A DNA stretch of 64,000 nucleotides from Dreissena polymorpha (taxonomy: Eukaryota > Mollusca > Bivalvia > Myida > Dreissenidae), in assembly GCF_020536995.1 (NCBI RefSeq), contig NC_068358.1, positions 33,260,509-33,324,508 on the forward strand. The letters run 5' to 3'. This document shows positions 11,956 to 23,202 of the stretch, piece by piece. The notes under the pieces were generated by a model. That model was not told the DNA's origin. It did no database searches and saw nothing but the letters and a program-made list of their open reading frames with translations. A program made the position numbers and the translations under genes. Every line of letters starts with the position of its first letter. Position 1 is the first letter of the stretch.

Positions 11956-12239
11956 TCAATGCTGGTGCTCTGCTGAAAACAAAAATAACACAGTGGGTGA
12001 TAGGAACTTGTAACAAATTATATTATAATCTATAACAAACTATGCCTCTTGACAGGTTGTGAAGGTTTTCAACAATATGAATTTCTAATCTGGCATTTTA
12101 TTGGTTCCTTGTCCTTAATAGCATGAACATAAATACAGTTAAGTCATTTTGTATTACAACAAGAAAAGTATTGGCTAATGCTATACTTATCTGTAAATTT
12201 ATATCTATTATCTTTACTCCATTTTCAGAGATGTATTTT

Positions 12240-12490
12240 CATAAGCCAATATGCGGATCACTAATGTTAGAAAGTGTCGTCCCATTTTAGCATGTGAAAT
12301 TCACACAAGCTAATAAGGGCGGGTAATTTCTGACTAGACTGGATTTTCATAAAGAGGATTATTTGTTTAATGAAAAATACCTTTAAGAGGAAAGTGTTGT
12401 CCATGATTAGCCTGTGTGGACTGCACAGGCTAATCTGTGACAACAATTTAAGCACATGCATAAGGCCCCATTTTTCCACATCACAGCTTT
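12240..12490. repeat. Hairpin MITE-like repeat, copy 1
   Basis: Imperfect inverted repeat with TTAGCATGTGAAATTCACAC on one side and GATTAGCCTGTGTGGACTGC, ACAGGCTAATCTGTGACAAC on the other. It recurs at 15167 and 20945 and in fragments elsewhere. The copy at 20945 is its partner in the segmental duplication, so it was present before that event. Confidence 0.7.
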
Positions 12491-13133
12491 TTTATCTATT
12501 AGCCATTTTTTTGCTGCATAACAAAAAGCAGGAAAACCATCTGGTTAAAAATTTAATATTTTTTAATTGTACTTATTCTATTAATCACATTACTTTCAAA
12601 ATGCCATTAGATATGTTTTATTGTTAATATATGTTTCAATAAATGGGAGGCAACAATATTAATATTTAATAATAATATTAATGTCTCACCAACATTGCAA
12701 AAAAAAACACAAACATATTATTTTACCATGCCTTTACAGATCTTTAATGGTTAAAATCTGTTTAAATTCACACTAGAAAACAGTTTTAAAGTCAATCAAC
12801 ATGTAAGTTGTAAGACATAATAAAAATAAATAAAACATTAAACAACTTAAGGGCAACAACTCACTGCTGGTGCAGATCTACAGTTCTCTCCCTTGTTAGT
12901 TTCAGCTAAAATGTCCTTCATGTTGCAATACCAGGACATGGAAAGGCTGTGTCACCCTCACATTGCTGGACTTTGATTTGGCTGAGCCTTTCACTACTCC
13001 TTTGTCTTCTGTGCTTAGCAGTTGCTTGTAACATGAGAAAACCAATATGAAGTCTTTTGAAACTAGTAAATTAGTAATACACCAGCAATTTTTTTGCCAA
13101 ATTGAAAAAAGTATTTGTACCACACCAATGAGG

Positions 13134-13980
13134 ACAAGGGCTGTTTGTAAAACATGCATGCCCCCCATATGGGCTGTCCGTTGTAGTGGCAGCCATTGTG
13201 TGAATACGATTTGTCACTGTGACCTTGACCTTTGACCTGGTGACATGAAAAACAATAGGGGTCATCTGCGAGTCACAATCAATCTACCTATGAAGTGTCA
13301 TGATCCTAGGCAAAAGCGTTCTTGAGTTATCATCCGAAAATCATTTTACTATTTCGGGTCACCGTGACCTTTGACCTAATGACCTCAAAATCAATAGGGG
13401 TCATCTGCGAGTCATGATCAATCTACCTATGAAGTTTCATGATCCTAGGCGTATGTGTTCTTGAGTTATCATCCGGAAACCATTTTACTATTTCGGGTCA
13501 CCGTGACCTTGACCTAGTGACCTCAAAATGAAAAGGGGTCATCTGCAAGTCATGATCTATCTAACGATTAAGTTTCATGATCCTAGACGTATGCGTTCTT
13601 GAGTTATCATCCGGAAACCATTTTACTATTTCAGGTCACCATGACCTAGACCTTTGACCTAGTGACCTCAAAATCAATAGGGGTCATCTGCGAGTCATAT
13701 CAATCTACCTATGAAGTTTCATGATCCTAGGCATATGCGTTCTTGAGTTATCATCCGGAAACCATTTTAATATTTCGGGTCACCGTGACCTTGACCTTTG
13801 ACCTAGTGACCTAAAAATCAATAGTGGTCATCTGCAAGTCATGATCAATCTACCTATGAAGTTTCATGATCCTAGGCCCAAGCGTTCTTGAGTTATCATC
13901 CGGAAACCACATGGTGGACGGACCGACCCGACCGACATGTGCAAAGCAATATACCCCCTCTTCTTCGAAGGGGGGCATAA
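13134..13980. mobile_element. HINE/pearl-like element, family A, copy 1
   Basis: Starts ACAAGGGCTGTTTGTAAAAC, ATGCATGCCCCCCATATGGG and ends CCCCCTCTTCTTCGAAGGGG, GGCATAA. ATGCCCCCC and GGGGGGCAT form a short terminal inverted pair and the 3' end is a hairpin. Between them are about five 145-bp units (GTGACCTTGACCTTTGACCT, AATAGGGGTCATCTGCGAGT). Units contain TGACCTTTGACCT and GGTCACCGTGACC. Other copies or pieces lie at 16218, 46738, 48454, 48831 and 58844. Confidence 0.82.
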
Positions 13981-15166
13981 TTATATTCTTTGACATGCGT
14001 TTGTGTTGAAAATGTTCAGTTTCAGTGCTCATTTTATCAATCTCTTGCACGACGGTTACATTACATTCACCTCTGTGTTGGGCTCAGAACGGACTATTGT
14101 TATGAAAGCGTCTCATTCATGTCATGATCATACCAAGCGTTTATCATTAAGGTTACAGTATACTAAACAATATTTTGCCCGACGGTTACATTGCATTCAA
14201 TGCAATTTAAGAAAACCATCTCATACCATGATAACTTATATCAGTCTTAATTCATTCTTATAAAATTGATATGGTTTTTTGATGTTAAGAAACCAACATA
14301 CATACACACGTCGAAGCAATTCCTAACGTCACTCAATAAAACATATGTTCAATTATTTACATATGTAAAGTGCGTGCAATGATTCCATCTGCGTAAATGG
14401 GCAATAAAATAGTTCCAAAGAGTTGCATTAAAACTCGCAAGTATTTGCACGATTTATCGAACATTTTAAAGTCATATTTCTTAATTTAATGCATGCGATC
14501 TTAAATATCCAATCAAATATACATTGAATGCGTTTGTTCGGTTTTAGCTATTTTATAGACAAAATGGCGTGCTGAGCCTTTCGCAGAGTAGTATGTGAGA
14601 GCAAAGAACGACAACTCTGCGTGGAGATTGTCATTTTATTAGTCCACTTGCATGTAAGTGCCTATTACGTGTACTTTATAAAGATGGAAAGAAAAGGCTT
14701 TTTTTCACATACACAATGGAGTAAAAATTATGTTACAGGCCATTTGCCCTTAATAACTATCATATTACAATACTAGTTTGCCTGTACTTTGATGACGCCC
14801 ATAAATCTATATTTTCAGTTACCAATAACAAAACAATATTTTGTCCAAGTTATTTTAAACATTAACTGTGTTTGATATGATATTCTGTGAACAAAATACG
14901 GCTCAAAATTTTTAATTTTGTGAAAAAATGAGTAGCCAACTTTTAAAAATGGCAAACTATGTTAAATTGGGATATTGTGAGCTACTATTAGACTTGCTTA
15001 ATATGTATGTTAAATTTGCATTGATATGTACACTGATGTCTCAATTACCAGTTTTTAATCATAGTGGTTTTTATACCATATTTGATCTAATCAGAATTTA
15101 CAAATACCAACAGACTGGAGGCAGACTAAACTTGAGCCATATTCCGGACAACTGGGCTTAATGAAT
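13981..15166. other. Non-coding, nothing recognised
   Basis: AT-rich, with no element ends or convincing exons. A GACGGTTACATT motif occurs twice (about 14051 and 14181), hinting at a short internal duplication. Confidence 0.4.
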
Positions 15167-15480
15167 ATGTATAGTACCACATTAGCCTGTGAAGTCCACA
15201 CAGGCTAACTTGAGATAACACTTTCCACCAAGACATGATTTTTGTTTAGAAATAATTTCTTTAAAGCGAAAATTTCCTCAAAAATGGAAAGCATTATCCC
15301 TGATGATTCTGAGTGCACACTGCACAGGCTAATCTGTGGATGGTACATAACATGCATTAAGCACCCTTTTCCCATAACAAGGCTCACCTGGTATCATCTT
15401 GTACAACTCTGTAACAGACTGTGGGGGGATCTACTTTGAGCCTCATTCCCAGAAAACAGGGCTTTATAAATTGTGCACTA
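15167..15480. repeat. Hairpin MITE-like repeat, copy 2 plus fragment
   Basis: The inverted halves CCTGTGAAGTCCACACAGGC and CTGCACAGGCTAATCTGTGG flank an AT-rich spacer. A partial second copy (GAGCCTCATTCCCAGAAAAC) follows at 15436-15480. Confidence 0.65.
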
Positions 15481-16217
15481 AGTGTCTGCCCAAATAAGCC
15501 TACCGGTAACAACTTATAATGAAAGACTACATAATTTTTAATTTGATACTCGGCAACTTTAACTGTAAAACAATACAACTTTTAACATGACACTGAACAA
15601 CTTAAAATATGAGACTGTACATATTTAAATGTGCACATCTTATTACGCGAGACTAATCAACTTGCAATAGACAATACAACAAGTCATAAGACACAATACT
15701 GTAAGTATATGAGTACTTGATCACACACGTTTTGCCTATGGATTAGACAGAAATGCAAAAACAGATGAAAGTCTATGGTGAATTAAGTATATGATATTCT
15801 GTCTTGCTACCAGGGGCCATTATACTAGTAATAATAGCCAATTCTGGTTAAATTTTTTATATGTACGTGATATTGAATCGATACTAGTTAATGTCTACAT
15901 TTTATGCAATTGTTTTTGTAACACAGACCTTAGATGTAAAGTTTAGTCACTGGCGTTGAAAGTGTGTGCATAAGGATATAAAAGCAGTATAGTGATATTG
16001 TCTTTGCAAACATCCGGTTTCTAATTTAAATAAAAATCATAATCAGTTATACGTGAACACAAATACTTAACAATTTATAATTTTTGATTTGTATTTTGAT
16101 TGTACTAAGTTTCAACTTATACAGCTTAATAAGGCAAGTAACTCATTGTTGCAACCTATCAAACACTTTTTTTGGCAAATAATGCATTGTAAATTTTAAC
16201 CAGTAAATATTTATAAA

Positions 16218-17384
16218 ACAAGGGCTGTGTGTAAAACATGCATGCCCCCCATATGGGCTATCCGTTGGAGTGACAGCCATTGTGTGAATATGTTTTTTGT
16301 CACTGTGCCCTTGACCTTTGACCTAGTGACCTGAAAATCAATAGGGGTCATCTGCCAGTCATGAATAGTGTACCTATGAAGTTTCATGATCCTAGGCATA
16401 AGCGTTCTTGATTTATCATCCGGAAACCATTTTACTAGTTCAGGTCACCATGATCTTGACCTTTGACCTAGTGACCTTAAAATCCATAGGGGTCATCTGC
16501 GAGTCATGATCAATCTACCTATCAAGTTTCATGATCCTAGGAATAAGCGTTCTTCAGTTATCATCTGGACACCATTTTACTATTTCGGGTCACGGTGACC
16601 TTGACCTTTGACCTAGTGACCTCAAAATCGATAGGGGTCATCTGTGAGTAATGATTAATGTACCTATGAAGTTTCATGATCCTAAGCATAAGCGTTCTTG
16701 AGTTATCATCTGGAAAGCATTTTACTATTTCAGGTCACCATGACCTTGACCTTTGACTTAGTGACCTGAAAATCAATAGGGGTCATCTGCAAGTCATGAT
16801 CAATGTACCTATCAAGTTTCATGATCCTAGGCATAAGCGTTCTTGAGTTATTATCCGGAAACCATTTAACTATTTCGGGTCACTGTGACCTTGACCTTTG
16901 ATATAGTGACCTCAAAATCAATAGGGTTCAACTGCGAGTCATGATCAATCTACCTATCAAGTTTCATGATCCTAGGCATAAGCGTTCTTGAGTTATCATC
17001 CGGAAACCATTTATCTATTTCGGGTCACTGTGACCTTGACCTTTGACCTAGTGACCTGAAAATCAATAGGGGTCATCTGCGAGTCATGATCAATCAACCT
17101 ATCAAGTTTCGAGATCCTAGGCCTAAGCGTTCTTGAGTTATCATCCGGAAACCATTTAACTATTTCGGGTCACGGTGACCTTGACCTTTCACCTAGTGAC
17201 CTCAAAATCAATAGGGGTCATCTGCGAGTCATGATCAATGTACCTATGAAGTTTTATGATCCTAGGCCCAAGCGTTCTTGAGTTATCATCCACAAACCAC
17301 CTGGTGGATGGACCGACCGACAGACCGACCAACAGACCGACATGTGCAAAGCAATATACCCCCTCTTCTTCGAAAGGGGGCATA
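16218..17384. mobile_element. HINE/pearl-like element, family A, copy 2
   Basis: Same ends as the 13134 copy (ACAAGGGCTGTGTGTAAAAC and GAAAGGGGGCATA) with about seven 145-bp units, so unit number varies between copies. It is inserted in duplication copy 2. Copy 1 has no element at the matching place (near 9650). Confidence 0.82.
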
Positions 17385-17461
17385 AAAAATTAGACTTTTG
17401 AGGAATGGGGCTGAATTTAAGCCCAATCTTTGACAAAGTTACTAACACTGTAAGGTCTCAC

Positions 17462-17610
17462 CTGAAGCTCAGAAGCTGAGCTGATATGCTGGCCTCGCGG
17501 ATATTGTTAAGGGCCGAGTTTGAGTTCTGATTAACTTCGGGCTGAGAGTCGAAGGGTGTACTGGAGCATACAACAAAACTGGTGTCATGTTTTTTAGCCT
17601 TCTTTAGTCT
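17462..17610 (-). pseudogene. Exon-like block (copy c)
   Basis: Minus-strand peptide reading SSTPFDSQPEVNQNSNSALN and then NIREASISAQLLS, with the GTGAGA donor retained. A single-base difference near the 3' end changes LLELQ to LLSFR relative to the copies at 9728 and 9958. Same unrecognised gene as those. Confidence 0.45.
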
Positions 17611-17699
17611 CAATTCAATGCAATGCCCTTTGGGCTCAGAGTGCAAAACCGGACGTGTTTACTTTTAGCAACTTGTTTTCAATAATGGGGTGAATTTGC

Positions 17700-18262
17700 G
17701 TCTGTGGTGCACCACATGAATATATTGTGCGCTGAGGACAGTCTGTAACGCTACTACTGTCCTAACTATCTACATCAGATATACTTCTGAATGAATCATT
17801 TCAATTGTTCCTTTTTTTCTCTCGTTCCTTGCTGAATATATAGCTGTCTTATAAAGAATTAAACAAATTATTCAACGTTTAATTCCTCGTGAGATTCTTC
17901 GTGATGTCCACAGCGAGAACTAACTGTTAGCGTTAACTGTTAGCGTTACCATAAGTACTGCTATAACGTCTCGCTTCTGTAACACTCATCCCACTCTGGC
18001 ACTAGAGCTAAACAAAACTACTCGGGCTTGCTTGGGGAAATCTCGACACGGATATTTCGGTTGTTCATAACAGCGCGTGAAAACTTGATGTGCTGAGGAT
18101 TTATTGCACAGACTCGTGTAACGATGCTGACCCTTTGAGGCCGGAGGTCCAGTGGGAGGAGCTAGGGATCAGGGGAGGGAAAGGATGGTTCTGTATTGGG
18201 GCTCCTGCAGGCCAGACTGGTGCTGTTGCTTGGCCAACTCGATATTAATGCTGGTGCTCTCC
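17700..18262 (-). pseudogene. Decayed exon-like sequence (copy 2)
   Basis: Paralogue of 11400-11955. The acceptor-side peptide STSINIELAKQQHQSGLQEP is readable near 18262-18200. The rest is broken by stops and a duplicated GTTAACTGTTAGC stretch near 17930. It matches copy 1 base by base for long runs but contains more damage. Confidence 0.4.
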
Positions 18263-18622
18263 TGAAAACAACAACACTAGATTGGGGGATATGAACTTGT
18301 AACACATTTTTATAATACAATGCATAATACACTACATATATGCCTCTTGATTGGATGTGAAGGTTTTCAACAGCAAAACATAATTATCTGAATTTCTAAT
18401 TTGGCATTTCATTGGTGCCTTGTCCTAAATAGCAATTAATGAAAATTAATGCAATTAAAGGGAACTTTTCACGCTTTGGTAAATTGACAAAATTGAAAAA
18501 AGTTGTTTCAGATTCGTAAGTTTTCGTTTTAGTTATGATATTTGTGAGGAAACAGTAATACTGAACATTAACCATGCTCTAATATAGCCATTATATGCAT
18601 CTTTTGACGATTTTAAAACCTA

Positions 18623-20502
18623 ACAAGAGTTCCGCGGTCGGAGATGACCGCATTGAAGCCGGATTTTTTATTTAAATGACAGGAAAGTACCTTTCGTGTT
18701 TTTGTCAATGCAATACTTAAATTACTGAAATATTGTTCAAAGGTCAAAATGAAATGTAAGTACTTTTCAAGGCATGAGCAAACCTTGTGTTATGTTTTGA
18801 ATGCATGCATATACATGAACAACAATAACATTTAAGGTCACAAATATGAACTTGAATTGACAATTAGGAAGTTTGATCTCAATTTTTTTATTTTTTAACA
18901 TTTTTACATTCAAGGTCACGGTGACCTTGACCTTAAAATGACCAGTGGTCATCTACTAGTTCTGGCCAACCTTCATATAAAGTTTGAAGACTCTAGGTCT
19001 AAGCATACCAAAGTATTAACAACTTTAACATATTTACATCCAAGGTCACAGTGACCTCGACCTTCAAATGAATGACCTTGAAATGACCAGTGGTCATCTA
19101 AGTGTGCTTGCAAACCTTTACGTCAAGTTTGAGATTCTAGGTCCAAGCATACCAAAGTTATAACAATTTTAACATTTTAACATTGAAGGTCACAGTGACC
19201 TTGACCTTCAAATGAATGACATTGAAATGAGCAGTGGTGATCTTCTAGTACTGGCCAACCTTTATGTCAAGTTTGAAGACTCTAGGTACAAGCATACCAA
19301 AGTTATAACATGGAATAAGAACTTTAACATTTTTACCTACCAAAGTTATAAGAACTTTAACATTTTTACATTCAAGGTCACAGTGACCTTGACCTTAGAA
19401 TGAATGACCTTGAAATGACCAGTGGTCATCTAAGTGTGCTTGCAAACCTTCATGTCAAGTTTGAAGACTCTATGTCCAAGCATACCAAAGTTATAACAAT
19501 TTTAACATTTTAACATTTAAGGTCACAGTGACCTTGACCTTCAAATGAATGACATTGAAATGACCAGTGGTCATCTTCTAGTACTGGCCAATCTTTATTT
19601 CAAGTTTGAAGACTCTAGGTACAAGCATACCAAAGTTATAACATGAAATAAGAACTTTAACATTTTTACATTCAAGGTCACAGTGACCTTGACCTTCAAA
19701 TGAATGACCTTGAAATGTCCAGTGGTTACTTACTAGTTCTGGCCAACCTTCATGTCAAGTTTCAAGACTCTAGGTCCAAGCATACCAAAGTTATAACAAC
19801 TTTAACATTTTTACATTCAAGGTCACAGTGACCTTGACCTTCAAATGAATGACCTTGAAATGTCCAGTGGTTACTTACTAGTTCTGGCCAACCTTCATGT
19901 CAAGTTTCAAGACTCTAGGTCCAAGCATACCAAAGTTATAACAACTTTAACATTTTTATATTGAAGGTCACAGTGACCTTCACCTTCAAATGAATGACCT
20001 TGAAATGACCAGTGGTCATCTGTTAATCCTGGCCAACCTTCATGTCAAGTTTGAAGACTCTAGGTCCAAGCATACCAAAGTTATACCATGAAATAAGAAC
20101 TTTAACATTTTTACATTCAAGGTCACAGTGACCTTGACCTTCAAATGAATGACCTTGAAATGACCAGTGGTTACTAACTAGTTATGGCCAACCTTCATGT
20201 CAAGTTTCAAGACTCTAGGTCCAAGCATACCAAAGTTATAACAACTTTAACATTTTTTATATTGAAGGTCACAGTGACCTTGACCTTCAAATGAATGACC
20301 TTGAAATGACCAGTGGTCATCTGTTAATCCTGGCCAACCTTCATGTCAAGTTTGAAGACTCTAGGTCCAAGCATACCAAAGTTATACCATGAAATAAGAA
20401 CTTTAACATTTTCGAGCACGCCGCCCGCCCCCCCCGCCCGCCCCCCCGCCCGCCCGACAACATCAATCTATAAGCCGAGATTTTTTCGAAAAAAAATCCG
20501 GC
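18623..20502. mobile_element. HINE/pearl-like element, family C
   Basis: Starts ACAAGAGTTCCGCGGTCGG with hairpin GCGGTCGGAGATGACCGC, and ends with hairpin AAGCCGAGATTTTTTCG, AAAAAAAATCCGGC. About ten units of ~145 bp lie between, each with AAGGTCACAGTGACCTTGAC and ACCAGTGGTCATCTACTAGT, followed by a C-rich CCGCCCGCC tract. It sits inside the tRNA-carrying element. The 47869 copy of that element is the empty site and shows insertion at TA, with TA present on both sides. Confidence 0.85.
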
Positions 20503-20630
20503 TAAAAATTATAAAGCGTTGCAACGCGAAACGATTGAATAATTTGGAGAGTTCTGTTTTTGTCGTTAAATTTTGTGCAACTACGAAGATTGCTTATATA
20601 TGGTATAAAATACGTCAAGAATGTGTACTC

Positions 20631-20718
20631 GGCGGAATAGCTCAGTAGGCTAATGCGTTTTTACTTCAGGACTCTGGCAGGACTCCAGGGGTCACTGGTT
20701 CGAAACCTGCTCCGGGCA
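20631..20718 (+). other. tRNA-like segment with A- and B-box motifs
   Basis: The block has an A-box-like TAGCTCAGTAGG and a B-box GGTTCGAAACC spaced as in a tRNA with a long variable arm. The acceptor stem does not pair well (the 5' side reads GGCGGAA against the 3' side CTCCGGG), so a working tRNA is unlikely. A pol III promoter is plausible. The same block occurs at 48005-48092 on the other strand, almost unchanged. Confidence 0.65.
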
Positions 20719-20944
20719 ATTTTCTTTTCCTTTTTTAAAATTTTTTTCTTGATTTTTTACTGGAGCTTTAACGATCCAATGCTTACATTTATCAATATAA
20801 AGCATTTAATGAATAAGTTAAAAAAATGCCAAAATCTGTGAAAAGGCCCATTTAAACCATTTCGTATTAAAACAGTGTTGGCTAATGCTTTAATAACCTG
20901 TAAATTCATAATAATTATTCTTACTTAACTTTCAGTGTAATTTT

Positions 20945-21195
20945 ATAAGCCAAATTGCCGCTCATCAATATTAGAAGCTTTCGTCCCAGATTAGCATGTG
21001 AAATCCACATAAGCAAATCATGGAGGACACTTTCTGACGATACTGGATGTTCACAAAAGAAGATACTTATTTTCAACCAAACATACATTTAAAGAGGTAA
21101 TTGTTGTCCCTAAGTAGCCTGTGCGGACTGCACAGGCTAATCTGGGACTACAATCTAAGCACATGCATTAAGCTCTATTTTTCCACAGCGTGGCT
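20945..21195. repeat. Hairpin MITE-like repeat, copy 3
   Basis: Inverted halves TTAGCATGTGAAATCCACAT and GCCTGTGCGGACTGCACAGG, CTAATCTGGGAC. Partner of the 12240 copy in the segmental duplication. Confidence 0.7.
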
Positions 21196-21349
21196 CATGT
21201 CTTAAGCCAGTTTTTTCCTGCATAACAACAAAAAAGAATGGAAAATCATCTTGTTAAAAGTAATAAATGGTTTATTGTTCTCATAATCATAAACGGTTAA
21301 CTTTTACAATTCATTCACAGAGGATTTACTGTTGATACAAGTTTCAACA

Positions 21350-21648
21350 AGCAAATTCGTTGAATTGATATCCCCTGCCAATATGCTTCTGGACACAAAA
21401 GTGTTATATTTATCACTCAAAAAAGCATTTTTTCAAGATACAAAGTGCCATAACTCTGTTATAAACAGATGGTGTACAACGCCGTTTGGCGTGCATCATT
21501 CTCTTATCAATATATATACTCATACCAAGTTTCAATGCAATCCGCTAAAGCACTTCCAAGATATGGCTCCGAACGAATGGACGGACGGAAAGACAGACGG
21601 CCAGACAACGCCAAAACAATATCTATCCACCTATGGCGGGGGATAATA
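21350..21648 (-). mobile_element. HINE/pearl-like element, family G, copy 1
   Basis: Reads on the minus strand from ATTATCCCCCGCCATAGG to CAATTCAACGAATTTGCTT. Contains ~180-bp unit sequence (CAGATGGTGTACAACGCC). It lies inside duplication copy 2. Copy 1 at about 12630 is the empty site (GTTTCAATAAATGGGAGG). Confidence 0.7.
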
Positions 21649-21905
21649 ATAAATGGGAGGCAACAACTTCATATTAATGTATTCCCAAAGTTACAAAAAC
21701 ACACACACCATTTTTACCATGCCTTTACAGGTCTTTGGTGTTAAACTATGTTTAAATTCACACTAGACAACAGTTCCAAAGTAAACCATCATGTCATAAA
21801 AGTTGTAAGATATATTACAAATTAGTAAAATATGAAACAATTTAATGGCAACAACTCACTGCTGGTACATATTGACAGTTCTCTCCCTTGTTAGTGTAAG
21901 CTAAA

Positions 21906-22729
21906 TTAATTAAAGGCCACAATATACTAAATGATTTCCCTATATAATTCAATTTAAAAGCGTCAACTTAAAGAGAAAATAAATGCAACATTTTGAACAT
22001 AGAGACCACCATAACCAAACTTTTACTGAAAGTTCATTCTAAGTTGAATCAATTTAAGCAATAAAAAAGATATGTCATGTTAAAACCAAACATTAACTTT
22101 ACTCAAATCAAACTCTACTTCTTTTGCGCCTTAAATTTTGCGGCCATTTTCTAGTGCAATATAACTGTTTTCAGGTCAAACTTGTACTTTAGTCTCTAAC
22201 TTTATCATATGTCAGGGATTAAATACTGAGCACCTTTTCTTTCCCTTCCAATATATCCAAGAGATAAAGCCAGAACACCAGTCTAAAGTGTAAAACATGG
22301 CTTCGAGTAAAATATGATTTTTTTAGTCAGTACAGCCCTACATGAAACGATTATTTAGTATAATGTAACCTATAAAACAACCTGACCTGTTTAAAACGCA
22401 AAAAATATGCACTTCCTTATCATTTTTCATCTATCCTCAATGTGCATGCCAAACTTCAGATTGATCCTTTACGTAGAAATGTTGAACAATGAAAATTATT
22501 ATAATAATGCCTGATAAGACATATGGCTTCAATTGTCGGTGCTTAAATTTATAAAGGGCTTTCAAGAGCAAATAATATTAACTTATATAACAGAATACAG
22601 TAAATATACTGTAAACTTCTTATATGCTTTATCGAAGAAGAAATATAATATTATTAAAACGTGTTTGGGCTTCTTTCAGTGCGAATTTGTGAGTTTAGAG
22701 TTGCTCAATACGAGATTCTACTTTTTATT
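21906..22729. other. Non-coding, nothing recognised
   Basis: AT-rich sequence between the end of the segmental duplication and the next family G element. No coding frame or element end is visible. Confidence 0.4.
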
Positions 22730-23202
22730 ATCCCCTGCCATAGGCGGAGGGATACTGTTTTGGCGTTGTCTGTCAGTCCTTCCGTCCGTCCGTCTTTCCG
22801 TCCGTCCGCCCGTCTGTCCGGAGCCATATCTTGTAAGTGCTTTGGCGGATTTCATTGAAACTTGGTATGAGTATGCATATGGATAAGAGGATGATCCACG
22901 CCAAATGGCATTGTACACCATCAGTTAATAATAGAGTTATGGCCCTTTGTATCTTGAAAAATGCTTTTTGTGTGTCCGGAGCCATATTTTTGAAGTGCTT
23001 TGGCCGATTTTATTGAAACATGAAATGAGAATATATATGGATAAGAGGATGATGCACGCCAAATGGCAGTGTACACCATCTGTTCATAACAGAGTTTTGG
23101 CCCTTTGTATCTTGAAACATTGTTGTTTTGAGTGTCAAATATAATACTTTTGTGTCCAGAAGCATATTGGCGTGTGCTATCAATTCAACGAATTTGCTTC
23201 TT
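22730..23202 (+). mobile_element. HINE/pearl-like element, family G, copy 2
   Basis: Starts TCCCCTGCCATAGGCGGAGG, GATACTGTTTTGGCG, where CCCCTGCCATAGGCGGAGG folds back. About two ~180-bp units follow (GATGATCCACGCCAAATGGC). The right end CAATTCAACGAATTTGCTTC matches copy 1. It is opposite in orientation to the copy at 21350, so the pair could form a large hairpin. Confidence 0.72.

Larger units (their letters stand above)
9535..12910. repeat. Segmental duplication, copy 1
   Basis: This stretch is collinear with 16100-21905 once insertions in the second copy are removed. Shared landmarks, in order, are the CAACTTATACAGCT start, exon-like blocks ending at CTCACCTGAAGCTC, the GGCTCCTGCAGG block, a hairpin repeat, and the GCAACAACTCACTGCTGGT end. 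A weaker match may extend left to 5870 versus 15510. Copy 1 carries a large 59-bp array that copy 2 lacks, plus an extra tandem copy of a ~230-bp exon-bearing unit. Confidence 0.8.
18457..20853 (+). mobile_element. Terminal-inverted-repeat element with tRNA-like segment, copy 1
   Basis: Left end AAAGGGAACTTTTCACG and right end GTGAAAAGGCCCATTT are inverted relatives, flanked by TTAA-like bases. About 165 bp of left arm, an AT-rich middle, a tRNA-like block (20631-20718) and a T-rich tail follow. A family C element (18623-20502) is inserted in the left arm. Without it the element is about 520 bp and matches copies at 47869 (opposite strand) and 55976. No protein. The mobilising enzyme is unknown. 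Confidence 0.82.
15510..21905. repeat. Segmental duplication, copy 2
   Basis: Partner of 9535-12910, with a weaker extension to 5870. It is interrupted by four later insertions absent from copy 1: a family A element at 16218-17384, a tRNA-carrying element at 18457-20853, a family C element inside that, and a family G element at 21350-21648. Each insertion can be read directly against copy 1 as an empty site. Positions 15720-16100 hold nothing else recognisable. Confidence 0.78.

Noticed and set aside
20631-20718. A functional tRNA gene
   Set aside because: The A- and B-boxes are good but the acceptor stem does not pair, and the block is part of a repeated element.
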